Source: Bacteroidales bacterium
Lineage (GTDB): Bacteria > Bacteroidota > Bacteroidia > Bacteroidales > UBA932
Assembly (NCBI GenBank): GCA_017631875.1
Contig: JAGBSL010000031.1
Span: 1-24,773, forward strand
Length of the DNA stretch: 24,773 bases
Direction: 5' to 3'
Of the stretch, positions 13,119 to 21,092 are shown one piece after another. Within the stretch, counting starts at the first letter, position 1. Every line of letters begins with the position of its first letter. The notes beneath the pieces were generated by a model that was not told the origin of the DNA, ran no database searches, and saw nothing but the letters and a program-made list of their open reading frames with translations. A program made the position numbers and the translations under genes.

Positions 13119-15371
13119 ATGGCAATCATTAACAAAGAAAAGAAGTACAAGTGGGAGTTCGCCAATATCGGCGGAGCTTCACGTGTGAAAATTTCTACAG
13201 GCGAGGACATCGCTCATCTCGATGAGCTCGATCCTAAGATGTGGACTGTCCTTTCATGTCCGGTAAAGGGTCTCGAGATCTGCGAGAAGAGCCTTGCATA
13301 CATGGATACAGACGCTGACGGAAAGATCCGTGTAAACGATGTGATCGCTACATCGAAGTGGCTCTCAGCAGTCGTGAAGGACCTCAATGTCCTTACTGCA
13401 GGTCAGGATTCTATCTCACTCGACGCTATCGATCAGGAGAATGCTGACGGAAAGAAGATATATGCTGCAGCAAAGCAGATCCTTGAGAACCTCGGCAAGG
13501 AGGGTGATGTGATCTCTCTCGCTGACACAAAGGATGTTGCTGCTATTTTTGCGAAGACACGTTTCAATGGTGACGGCATCATAACTGAGGGCTCGTCAGA
13601 CGACGCTGACGTAAAGGCTGTGATCGCTGCTGCAGTCGCCGCTATGGGCGGCGTTGCTGACAGAAGCGGCGCAATGGGCGTGAACGCCGAGATGATAGAA
13701 GGCTTCTATAAGGCACTCGCTGATTATGCTGCATGGTGCGACGCAGCTGTTGAGGCTCCGTTCGCTGACAAGACTGATGCTGCGATTGCTGCTTACAATG
13801 CGCTCGATGCTAAGGTGAAGGATTTCTTCATGCGCTCGAAGCTTGCTGCATTCTCTCCTGAGAGCGTTGCTTCTCTTGATGTGCAGACTGCGGGTATCCA
13901 GGCAATCAGCGCAGAGAACCTCACAGGTAAGATGGACGAGATCGCTGCATATCCTATCGCACGCGTGACAGGTAAGGCTGAGATCGATCTTTCGGAGCCG
14001 GTCAACCCGGCATGGGCTGCTCAGTTTGACCTCGTGAAGTCAGTAGCTTTTGCTGACAAGAAGGTGCTTACTGAGGCTGACTGGGCTGCTGTCGGTGCTG
14101 CTTTCGCTGCTTACACAGCTTGGAAGGGTGCCAAGGCAGGTGCTTCAGTTGAGGCTCTCGGTCTTGAGACTGTCAAGAAGTTCCTCGCTGAGGACAAGAA
14201 GGCTGCTCTCCTTGAGCTCGTCGCTCAGGACGCGGCTCTTTCTGAGGAGGCTGCAAACATCGAGATGGTGGACAAGTTCCTCCACATTCTCCGTGATTTC
14301 TACAGACTCCTCCGTAACTTCGTGACTCTTAGTGATTTCTATACAAAGGAAAAGGGGGTTTCTGCTATCTTCCAGTCAGGACGCCTCATCATTGACCAGA
14401 GAGAGTGCCGTTTCTGTATGCAGGTTGCTGATGCTGCAAAGCACAACGCATCGGCTGCAGCCAGCGGAATGTTCCTCGTATACTGCGACTGTACTACCAA
14501 GTCGAAGCCAGGCAAGCTCGCTATCGTGGCAGCTGTGACTGTGGGCGAGATCGGTGACCTCGTTGCAGGTAAGAACGCCATCTACTATGATAACTCAGGT
14601 CTCGAGTGGGATGCAGTGATCACTAAGGTTGTTGACAACCCAATCAGCATCGCACAGTCATTCTGGTCTCCATACCGTAGAATGGCAAAGACAGTAGAGA
14701 ACCTCATCAATAAGAGCGCTGCAGACAAGGATGCCAAGATGATGGCAGACGCTACAGCCAAGATCAATGCGGCTCCGACTGCAGTTCCTGCAGCGGGCGC
14801 TGACGGCAAGCCAGCAGCGGCTCCACCGTTCGACATCGCCAAGTTCGCCGGTATCTTTGCTGCTATCGGTATGGCATTAGGTATGATCGGTAGTGCCCTT
14901 GTGGCTCTGTTTGATGGCCTTTCTGATCTTGAATGGTGGAAACTCATCCTTGTATTTGTCGGCATCATGCTCGTGATTTCAGGTCCTGCAATGATCCTCG
15001 CATGGCTCAAGCTCCGCCGCCGCAACATCGCACCGCTCCTCAATGCAAACGGATGGGCTGTCAATGCGGCTTCGAAGATCAGCATTCCATTCGGAGAAAC
15101 TCTCACAGACGCTGCCAAGTTCCCTAAGATGAAGCTTAAGGATCCGTTCGCAAAGAAGGGCCTTGCTCCATGGAAGAAGTGGGCGATCTCTCTCGCAGCC
15201 CTCGTGGTTGTAGCAGGCGGCCTCTGGATGTTCAACCTGCTGGCATGGGCAGGACTCGGCTCACCGCTCCCACGCTACAACAAGACTGAGGTTCCTGCCG
15301 AGGTCGTAGAGTGCACAGACTCAACAGCAGTTTCTGACACAGTGGTAGTTGATGCTGTTCCTGCAGAGTAG
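13119..15371 (+). CDS. uncharacterised large membrane protein with EF-hand and CxxC...CxC cluster
   Basis: 750 residues of unknown family. An EF-hand-like loop lies at 63-74 (DTDADGKIRVND) between helices, with a weaker one near 148-159 (RFNGDGIITEGS). Residues 170-400 are alanine-rich helices. C430-x-x-C433 and C456-x-C458 could bind a metal. A low-complexity Ala/Pro linker precedes three membrane segments at about 575-598, 609-632 and 689-712, followed by a short acidic tail. There is no signal peptide, so the large N-terminal part is probably cytoplasmic. Codon use is as biased as that of the porin, unusual for an unknown protein and a sign of abundance. It ends at a strong terminator and closes the plus-strand block. 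Confidence 0.8.
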   Translation: MAIINKEKKYKWEFANIGGASRVKISTGEDIAHLDELDPKMWTVLSCPVKGLEICEKSLAYMDTDADGKIRVNDVIATSKWLSAVVKDLNVLTAGQDSISLDAIDQENADGKKIYAAAKQILENLGKEGDVISLADTKDVAAIFAKTRFNGDGIITEGSSDDADVKAVIAAAVAAMGGVADRSGAMGVNAEMIEGFYKALADYAAWCDAAVEAPFADKTDAAIAAYNALDAKVKDFFMRSKLAAFSPESVASLDVQTAGIQAISAENLTGKMDEIAAYPIARVTGKAEIDLSEPVNPAWAAQFDLVKSVAFADKKVLTEADWAAVGAAFAAYTAWKGAKAGASVEALGLETVKKFLAEDKKAALLELVAQDAALSEEAANIEMVDKFLHILRDFYRLLRNFVTLSDFYTKEKGVSAIFQSGRLIIDQRECRFCMQVADAAKHNASAAASGMFLVYCDCTTKSKPGKLAIVAAVTVGEIGDLVAGKNAIYYDNSGLEWDAVITKVVDNPISIAQSFWSPYRRMAKTVENLINKSAADKDAKMMADATAKINAAPTAVPAAGADGKPAAAPPFDIAKFAGIFAAIGMALGMIGSALVALFDGLSDLEWWKLILVFVGIMLVISGPAMILAWLKLRRRNIAPLLNANGWAVNAASKISIPFGETLTDAAKFPKMKLKDPFAKKGLAPWKKWAISLAALVVVAGGLWMFNLLAWAGLGSPLPRYNKTEVPAEVVECTDSTAVSDTVVVDAVPAE

Positions 15372-15392
15372 TTCTATTTTAACAGTAAAATC

Positions 15393-15432
15393 AAGGCCTG
15401 TAGATATCTCGTGATGTCTTCAGGCCTTTTTG
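15393..15432 (+). terminator. terminator at the end of the plus-strand block
   Basis: AAGGCCTG (15393-15400) pairs with CAGGCCTT (15421-15428), with further pairing inside (AGATATC with GATGTCT), followed by a T run. Confidence 0.85.
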
Positions 15433-15506
15433 TTATTGGGTCTGGCACCCAAGGTTTACTGTTTTAGTGTGATGCAGAAAGCACTGATACTCAGTAGTTT
15501 AGTGAT

Positions 15507-15577
15507 ATGTCCTGCCTTCCTTGCCATGCAGGACATTTGCTTAACTCGCTCAGTCTCACATGGTTGGGTGAAACGCT
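15507..15577 (-). repeat. palindromic 3' repeat, copy 1 (after ferritin)
   Basis: On the plus strand ATGTCCTGC (15507-15515) and GCAGGACAT (15528-15536) enclose CTTCCTTGCCAT. TTGCTTAA and, 23 bases later, GTGAAACGCT (15568-15577) follow. The last motif overlaps the ferritin stop codon. Copy 2 at 17522-17592 has the same layout after hutH. Confidence 0.75.
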
Positions 15578-16058
15578 ACTGTCTTTTGCCAAGCTCTTTA
15601 TCCAGGAAAAGCAGCCCGGCATTCCCGCCACTCTTCATCCTGTCCACAATTCCTGCAAACAACGCTTCCTCCTCCACCTGCTCATCCACAAACCTCCTGA
15701 AAAAGTTCTCTGTCGCAAAGTCCTGTTCTTCGATCGCGTGCAGGACAATCTTGTCGATCATCTTTGACACCATCTTCTCCTGACTGAGCGAATGCTCGAA
15801 CACCTCCTGTACAGATCCCCATCCTTCCGGCACGAGGTTCACCATCTGGAGCTTCACCTGGCCTCCTCTGTCAGTGAGGTAATCCGCCATGTCCATAGCA
15901 TGCTTCTTCTCCTCTTCCGAATGCACCTTCATCCAGTGGGAGAATCCCTCCCATCCCTGCATCTTGAGAAAATACGCCATCTGCAGATACAGATGTGCCG
16001 ACCACAGCTCCGCCGTAATCTGGTCATTGATGACCTTCTGCAATTTACTTGTAATCAT
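15576..16058 (-). CDS. ftnA: non-haem ferritin, iron storage
   Basis: 160 residues forming a four-helix bundle; 24 copies build a cytoplasmic shell that oxidises and stores iron. The ferroxidase and third-site ligands match bacterial FtnA: E17, Y24, E49, E50, H53, E94, E126, Q127, E129 and E130. There is no haem-binding methionine arrangement of bacterioferritin type, and the protein is too long for Dps. It is transcribed alone on the minus strand, separated from hutI by a strong terminator. A palindromic repeat overlaps its stop codon. No clear TAnnTTTG promoter is seen upstream. Confidence 0.95.
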   Translation of the reverse strand: MITSKLQKVINDQITAELWSAHLYLQMAYFLKMQGWEGFSHWMKVHSEEEKKHAMDMADYLTDRGGQVKLQMVNLVPEGWGSVQEVFEHSLSQEKMVSKMIDKIVLHAIEEQDFATENFFRRFVDEQVEEEALFAGIVDRMKSGGNAGLLFLDKELGKRQ

Positions 16059-16145
16059 GTCTCTTTGTTTTAAAGTTCACGGTCATGATTACAACTCCAG
16101 TGCCTGATTTCTATGTTTTGTTTAAACGTTTGATTATCAGTGTAA

Positions 16146-16189
16146 TATAAAACCTCCTTGCCGTCAAAGGGGAGCAAGGAGGTTTTATA
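16146..16189 (-). terminator. terminator after hutI
   Basis: A perfect 16-bp stem: TATAAAACCTCCTTGC (16146-16161) and GCAAGGAGGTTTTATA (16174-16189), with a 12-base loop. It lies 31 bases past the hutI stop on the minus strand and insulates ferritin from the hut genes. Confidence 0.85.
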
Positions 16190-16220
16190 ATTTATTGATC
16201 GATAGCTTTTTACGCTTTGC

Positions 16221-17474
16221 CTAGATTTGGACCCCGCCGAGGATGACGCGGTCGATGACCGGAGTCTGGTGGCTGTACGGTATGAAGGCGAGGGATGGAA
16301 CCGGCTTGGTGATGATCAGGTTGGCCTTCTTGCCGACGGTGATCGAGCCGAGCTGGTCGCTCACGCCCATAGCGTATGCTGTGTTGATTGTGCAGGCGTT
16401 GAATGACTGCTCAGGAGTCAGGCGCATGCGGATGCAACCGAGGGCCATGACAAAGCGCATGTTGCCGCTTGGGCTCGAGCCCGGGTTGTAGTCCGATGCG
16501 AGTGCGACAGGGAGTCCGGCCTCAATGTAACCCTTGGCATTGCCGTATGGGATTCCGAGGAAGAATGAACATCCCGGAAGCATGGTCGGCATAGTGCCGC
16601 TTCCGCGCAGAGCCTCGATTTCAGCATCTGTTGTCTTCTCAAGGTGGTCAACTGAAAGGGCTCCATGCTTCACTCCGACCTGTACGCCGCCTGAAACTTC
16701 AAGCTCATTGGCGTGGATCTTCGGGGTTATGCCGTACTCTGCTGCCTTGCTCAATATCTTGTCTGTATCTTCGACTGTGAAGAATCCGGCATCGCAGAAC
16801 ACGTCGACATAGTCTGCAAGGCCTTCTGCTGCCACTGCAGGGAGCATCTCGTTGCACACCAGGTCCACATACTCTGTCTGACGTCCCTTGTATGCGCGTC
16901 CGACTGCATGTGCTCCAAGGAAGTTTGCCTTGACTGTCAGCGGGGCAGTCTCCTTGATGCGCTTGATCACGCGAAGCATCTTGAGTTCATCCTCCACAGT
17001 CAGACCGTATCCGCTCTTGATCTCTGCTGCTCCGGTACCCATGGCCATGATCTCGCGCACACGCACCATTGACTGCTCATAGAGCTCGTCTTCCGAGGTG
17101 TTGTGCAGCAGGTCAGCTGAGTTGAGGATTCCGCCGCCGCGGGCAGCGATCTCCTCATAGCTCAGTCCGGCGATCTTGTCACGGAACTCGCCGTCACGGC
17201 ATCCGGCATAAACGATGTGAGTATGGCTGTCACAGAAAGCCGGCATCACATATCCGCCCTTCGCATCGATGAATTCAATGTCGGTGGTTGTATCGGTATT
17301 CAAAACCGTGCTACCCCCCTGGCTCTGCCCAAACTCCGTGATGACCCCGTCCTCGATGACCAGGTAAGCATTCTCGATGCACTCCACAGTGTTCATCTGT
17401 GAGCCCTCAAGCTTCCTCACGTCTGCCGGCAGTATACCAGCCAGTGTCCCTATGTTGTATATTACAGTCTTCAT
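16221..17474 (-). CDS. hutI: imidazolonepropionase
   Basis: Third step of histidine degradation: opens 4-imidazolone-5-propionate to N-formimino-L-glutamate. 417 residues from the chosen ATG at 17474 (MKTVIYNIGTLAGI), the normal size. It is an amidohydrolase: H84-T-H86 in SHTHIVYAG binds the metal, and ARGGGI, KSGYGL, DHLE and ASDYNPGSSP are further family signatures. An upstream in-frame ATG at 17537 would add 21 residues encoded largely by the repeat at 17522-17592, and is rejected. It lies 117 bases after hutH, separated by that repeat, so it may be transcribed with hutH at a reduced level. Confidence 0.95.
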   Translation of the reverse strand: MKTVIYNIGTLAGILPADVRKLEGSQMNTVECIENAYLVIEDGVITEFGQSQGGSTVLNTDTTTDIEFIDAKGGYVMPAFCDSHTHIVYAGCRDGEFRDKIAGLSYEEIAARGGGILNSADLLHNTSEDELYEQSMVRVREIMAMGTGAAEIKSGYGLTVEDELKMLRVIKRIKETAPLTVKANFLGAHAVGRAYKGRQTEYVDLVCNEMLPAVAAEGLADYVDVFCDAGFFTVEDTDKILSKAAEYGITPKIHANELEVSGGVQVGVKHGALSVDHLEKTTDAEIEALRGSGTMPTMLPGCSFFLGIPYGNAKGYIEAGLPVALASDYNPGSSPSGNMRFVMALGCIRMRLTPEQSFNACTINTAYAMGVSDQLGSITVGKKANLIITKPVPSLAFIPYSHQTPVIDRVILGGVQI

Positions 17475-17521
17475 TTTGTAGTGTGCTTCTGTAATTGATT
17501 GATGTTCAATCGTTTGTGTAA

Positions 17522-17592
17522 ATGTCCTGCATGGCAAGGAATGCAGGACATTTGCTTAAGATGTTGATATGTAGTGCTTTACGTGAAACGCT
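17522..17592 (-). repeat. palindromic 3' repeat, copy 2 (after hutH)
   Basis: ATGTCCTGC (17522-17530) and GCAGGACAT (17543-17551) enclose ATGGCAAGGAAT, the reverse complement (one base different) of the centre of copy 1. TTGCTTAA and, after exactly 23 bases, GTGAAACGCT (17583-17592) follow, touching the hutH stop codon. It separates hutH from hutI. Confidence 0.75.
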
Positions 17593-19064
17593 TAGCGGAT
17601 GAACTCGATGGACTTCTCAATGAGCGGGTGCATGTAGCGGTCATCTTCGATGAACGGTACCACCTTGCGGTAGCCGGCGAAGATCTTCTCGATCGCCCAT
17701 GACGATCTCAACGGTCTGCGGAACTCGAGAGCCTGCGCTGCATTGAAGAGCTCGATAGCCAAAACTCTTTCAGTGTTTTCGACTACGCGAACGAGCTTTG
17801 TTGCAGCATTTGCACCCATGCTGACATGGTCCTCCTGACCCTGTGAAGAAGGGATGGAGTCAGCTGAAGCAGGCATACAGAGACCCTTGCTCTGGCTCAC
17901 GATAGAAGCCGCAGTATACTGAGGAATCATGAAGCCGCTGTTCAGACCTGGCTTTGCCACAAGGAAGTTAGGAAGACCTCTCTGACCTGAGATCAGCTTG
18001 TAGATACGGCGCTCTGAGATGTTCGAGAGCTCCGAGAGTGCGATGGTCAGCATGTCCATAGGGATGGCGATAGGCTGGCCGTGGAAGTTACCTGCCGAGA
18101 TGATGAGGTCCTCGTCAGGGAATACTGTAGGGTTGTCAGTCGCACTGTTGATCTCTGTCTCGATCACAGACTTCACATATCTGATGGTGTCCTTCGAAGC
18201 TCCGTGTACCTGCGGGATGCAGCGGAATGAATATGGATCCTGTACATGAACCTTCTTCTGCTTGATGATCTCGCTGCCCTCGAGGAGCTTGCGGAAATGC
18301 TCAGCAGTCTCGATCTGGCCTCTGTGCGGACGTACCTCGTGAACCTGTGGGTAGAAAGGCTCGATGCGGCCGTCGAATGCCTCGAGAGACATTGCGCCGA
18401 TCTTGTCGGCCCAGTCAGACAGACGCTCTGCCTGGATGAGTGACCATACGGCATTCGAACTCATGAACTGGGTACCGTTCAAAAGTGCGAGACCCTCCTT
18501 TGACTGGAGCTTGATAGGCTCCCAGCCGAGTTCTGCCCAGACCTCAGCTGATGGGCGCACAGCACCCTTGTAAAGCACTTCGCCCATGCCGATGAGCGGG
18601 AGGCAGAGGTGGGCGAGCGGAGCGAGGTCGCCGGAAGCTCCGAGCGAGCCCTGCTGGTAAACCACAGGAAGCACGTCGTTGTTGAACATGTCCATAAGGC
18701 GCTGTACAGTAACGAGCTGCACTCCAGAGTAGCCGTAAGAGAGTGACTGGACCTTAAGAAGGAGCATGAGCTTCACGATCTCAGGGCGCACTGTCTCGCC
18801 TGTGCCGCATGCGTGCGACATCACGAGGTTGTGCTGGAGCTGCGAGAGATCCTCAGCAGGGATAGAGATGTTGCAGAGCGAACCGAAGCCGGTTGTCACT
18901 CCGTAGACAGGTCTTCCGATGTCCTCCATCTTGCTGTCGAGGAACTTGCGGCATTTCACGATGGCTGCCTCGGACTCGGGACTGAGCTCAAGCTTGAGAC
19001 CCTTTGAAACGATTTCATTGACCTTCTCTATGGTCAGGTGCTTATTGGAAATTATATGTGTCAT
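17592..19064 (-). CDS. hutH: histidine ammonia-lyase
   Basis: First step of histidine degradation: removes ammonia from L-histidine to give urocanate, in the cytoplasm as a tetramer. 490 residues. The catalytic MIO cofactor forms from A143-S144-G145 in GSLGASGDLAPLAHL; YGVTTGFGSL, NGTQFMSSNA and QDPYSFRCIPQVHG are further lyase signatures. It is distinguished from phenylalanine or tyrosine lyases by context with hutU and hutI. The start codon overlaps the hutU stop by one base (TAATG on the minus strand), showing translational coupling. Confidence 0.95.
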   Translation of the reverse strand: MTHIISNKHLTIEKVNEIVSKGLKLELSPESEAAIVKCRKFLDSKMEDIGRPVYGVTTGFGSLCNISIPAEDLSQLQHNLVMSHACGTGETVRPEIVKLMLLLKVQSLSYGYSGVQLVTVQRLMDMFNNDVLPVVYQQGSLGASGDLAPLAHLCLPLIGMGEVLYKGAVRPSAEVWAELGWEPIKLQSKEGLALLNGTQFMSSNAVWSLIQAERLSDWADKIGAMSLEAFDGRIEPFYPQVHEVRPHRGQIETAEHFRKLLEGSEIIKQKKVHVQDPYSFRCIPQVHGASKDTIRYVKSVIETEINSATDNPTVFPDEDLIISAGNFHGQPIAIPMDMLTIALSELSNISERRIYKLISGQRGLPNFLVAKPGLNSGFMIPQYTAASIVSQSKGLCMPASADSIPSSQGQEDHVSMGANAATKLVRVVENTERVLAIELFNAAQALEFRRPLRSSWAIEKIFAGYRKVVPFIEDDRYMHPLIEKSIEFIR

Positions 19065-21085
19065 TACTTTAAAATGTTTCTGATGAGTTCGTCGTCTGCG
19101 ATGTTAGGGATGGTGACCTTCAGGCCCGGAGTGCGCTCCATCTCACGCTTGATCGCGTTCATGGCGCCCTCGTTGCGGGCCCAGCTTCGGCGTGCGATAC
19201 CGTTGTTCACGTCCCACAGGAGCATGTCCTTGATGTGGCGGTCCGAATCGGCCGATCCGTCGATGACCATACCGAATCCACCGTTCATTACCTCGCCCCA
19301 GCCGACTCCGCCGCCGTTATGGATAGATACCCATGTAGCGCCGCGGAATCCGTCGCCGATGACATTGTGCACTGCCATGTCGGCGCAGAACTGCGATCCG
19401 TCATAGATGTTTGAAGTCTCACGGAACGGTGAGTCTGTACCTGATACGTCGTGGTGGTCACGTCCGAGAACGATAGGAGCTGAAATCTCTCCGTTCTTGA
19501 TGGCCTCGTTGAATGCAAGGGCGATCTTAGTACGGCCTTCGCAGTCAGCATAGAGGATACGTGCCTGTGAACCTACCACGAGGTTGTTGCGTCCAGCCTC
19601 ATCGATCCAACGGATGTTGTCCATCATCTGACCCTGGATCTCCTCCGGTGCCTCTGCCATGATCTCGCGGAGCACCTTAGCTGCGATAGCGTCTGACTTT
19701 GCGAGGTCCTCAGGGTTCTCTGACATACATACCCAGCGGAATGGGCCGAATCCGTAGTCAAAGAAGAGAGGTCCCATGATGTCTTGTACGTATGAAGGAT
19801 ACTTGAAGCGGCCGTCCTCGCGGACTACGTCAGCGCCGGCGCGCGATGCCTCAAGAAGGAACGCGTTACCATAGTCAAAGAAGTACATTCCTCTGTCAGC
19901 CAGCTTGTTGACTGCAGCAGCGTGGCGACGGAGAGACTCCTGCACGCACTCCTTGAACTTCTCTGGCTCCTCGGCCATCATGCGGTTAGACTCCTCATAT
20001 GAATATCCCACAGGGTAGTAACCTCCCGCCCATGGGTTGTGAAGCGATGTCTGGTCTGAACCGAGGTCTACGTGTACGTTCTCCTCAGCAAGTCTCTCCC
20101 AAAGATCGACGACGTTACCGAGGTATGCGATCGAGATGACCTCCTTGTCCTCCATTGCCTTGCGGATGCGAGGGATGAGCACGTCGAGGTCCTCATGAAT
20201 CTCGTCAACCCAGCCCTGGTCGTGGCGCTTGTGCGCTGCATGAGGGTTAACCTCCGCACATACGCTCACAACGCCCGAAATGACGCCGGCCTTTGGCTGT
20301 GCGCCTGACATACCGCCGAGACCGGCAGTAACGAAGAGCATGCCCTTCATGTTCTCCTCAGTGCCTGCGAGGCCGCGTGCCTTGAGCTGCTTGCGAGCCG
20401 CGTTCATCACGGTGATTGTCGTTCCGTGAACGATACCCTGAGGACCGATGTACATATATGAACCTGCGGTCATCTGGCCGTACTGCGAAACGCCGAGAGC
20501 ATTGAACTTCTCCCAATGGTCAGGCTTCGAGTAGTTCGGAATCACCATACCGTTGGTCACGATCACGCGCGGAGCGTCCTTGTGGCTAGGGAAGAGTCCG
20601 AGTGGGTGGCCTGAGTACATCACGAGAGTCTGCTCGTCGGTCATAGTCGCGAGGTACTGCATCACGAGGCGGTACTGAGCCCAGTTCTGGAACACTGCGC
20701 CGTTACCACCGTATGTGATAAGCTCGTGAGGGTGCTGGGCAACGCGATAGTCGAGGTTGTTCTGGATCATCGCCATGATCGCAGCAGCCTGCTTTGACTT
20801 TGCAGGGTACTCGTCGATAGGGCGCGCGTACATCTCGTAATCAGGACGGAGACGGTACATGTAGATGCGGCCGTACTCCTTGAGCTCCTGCGCAAACTCC
20901 TCTGCGAGAACCGCATGGTTCTCAGCAGGGAAGTAACGGAGAGCGTTCTTGATAGCCAGCACCTTCTCCTCCGCGCTGAGGATCTCCTTGCGCTTAGGGG
21001 CGTGGCTCACTGTTGTGTCATAAGGTTTCGGCTCCGGAAGTATCGCCGGAATACCTGCCAATATATCTTCGTGGAATTTGTTCAT
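19064..21085 (-). CDS. hutU: urocanate hydratase, long form
   Basis: Second step: adds water to urocanate to form imidazolonepropionate, using tightly bound NAD+ as an electrophile. 673 residues, longer than the roughly 555 of the Pseudomonas enzyme; the long form resembles that of other Bacteroidetes and of animals. Signatures include GNGAVFQNWAQY, MYSGHPLGLFPS, GLGGMSGAQPKA (NAD site) and DHHDVSGTDSPFRET, and near the C-terminus IHNGGGVGWGEVMNGGFGM. It follows ftcD by 7 bases and overlaps hutH by one, so ftcD-hutU-hutH is a tight operon. Confidence 0.95.
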   Translation of the reverse strand: MNKFHEDILAGIPAILPEPKPYDTTVSHAPKRKEILSAEEKVLAIKNALRYFPAENHAVLAEEFAQELKEYGRIYMYRLRPDYEMYARPIDEYPAKSKQAAAIMAMIQNNLDYRVAQHPHELITYGGNGAVFQNWAQYRLVMQYLATMTDEQTLVMYSGHPLGLFPSHKDAPRVIVTNGMVIPNYSKPDHWEKFNALGVSQYGQMTAGSYMYIGPQGIVHGTTITVMNAARKQLKARGLAGTEENMKGMLFVTAGLGGMSGAQPKAGVISGVVSVCAEVNPHAAHKRHDQGWVDEIHEDLDVLIPRIRKAMEDKEVISIAYLGNVVDLWERLAEENVHVDLGSDQTSLHNPWAGGYYPVGYSYEESNRMMAEEPEKFKECVQESLRRHAAAVNKLADRGMYFFDYGNAFLLEASRAGADVVREDGRFKYPSYVQDIMGPLFFDYGFGPFRWVCMSENPEDLAKSDAIAAKVLREIMAEAPEEIQGQMMDNIRWIDEAGRNNLVVGSQARILYADCEGRTKIALAFNEAIKNGEISAPIVLGRDHHDVSGTDSPFRETSNIYDGSQFCADMAVHNVIGDGFRGATWVSIHNGGGVGWGEVMNGGFGMVIDGSADSDRHIKDMLLWDVNNGIARRSWARNEGAMNAIKREMERTPGLKVTIPNIADDELIRNILK

Positions 21086-21092
21086 ATGTATG

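Noticed and set aside
13600..14300. Alanine-rich stretch as tandem protein repeats
   Set aside because: The alanine bias is general; no regular repeat unit could be aligned by eye.
17475..17537. 21-residue N-terminal extension of hutI
   Set aside because: It is encoded mostly by the palindromic repeat; the conserved protein begins at MKTVIYN.
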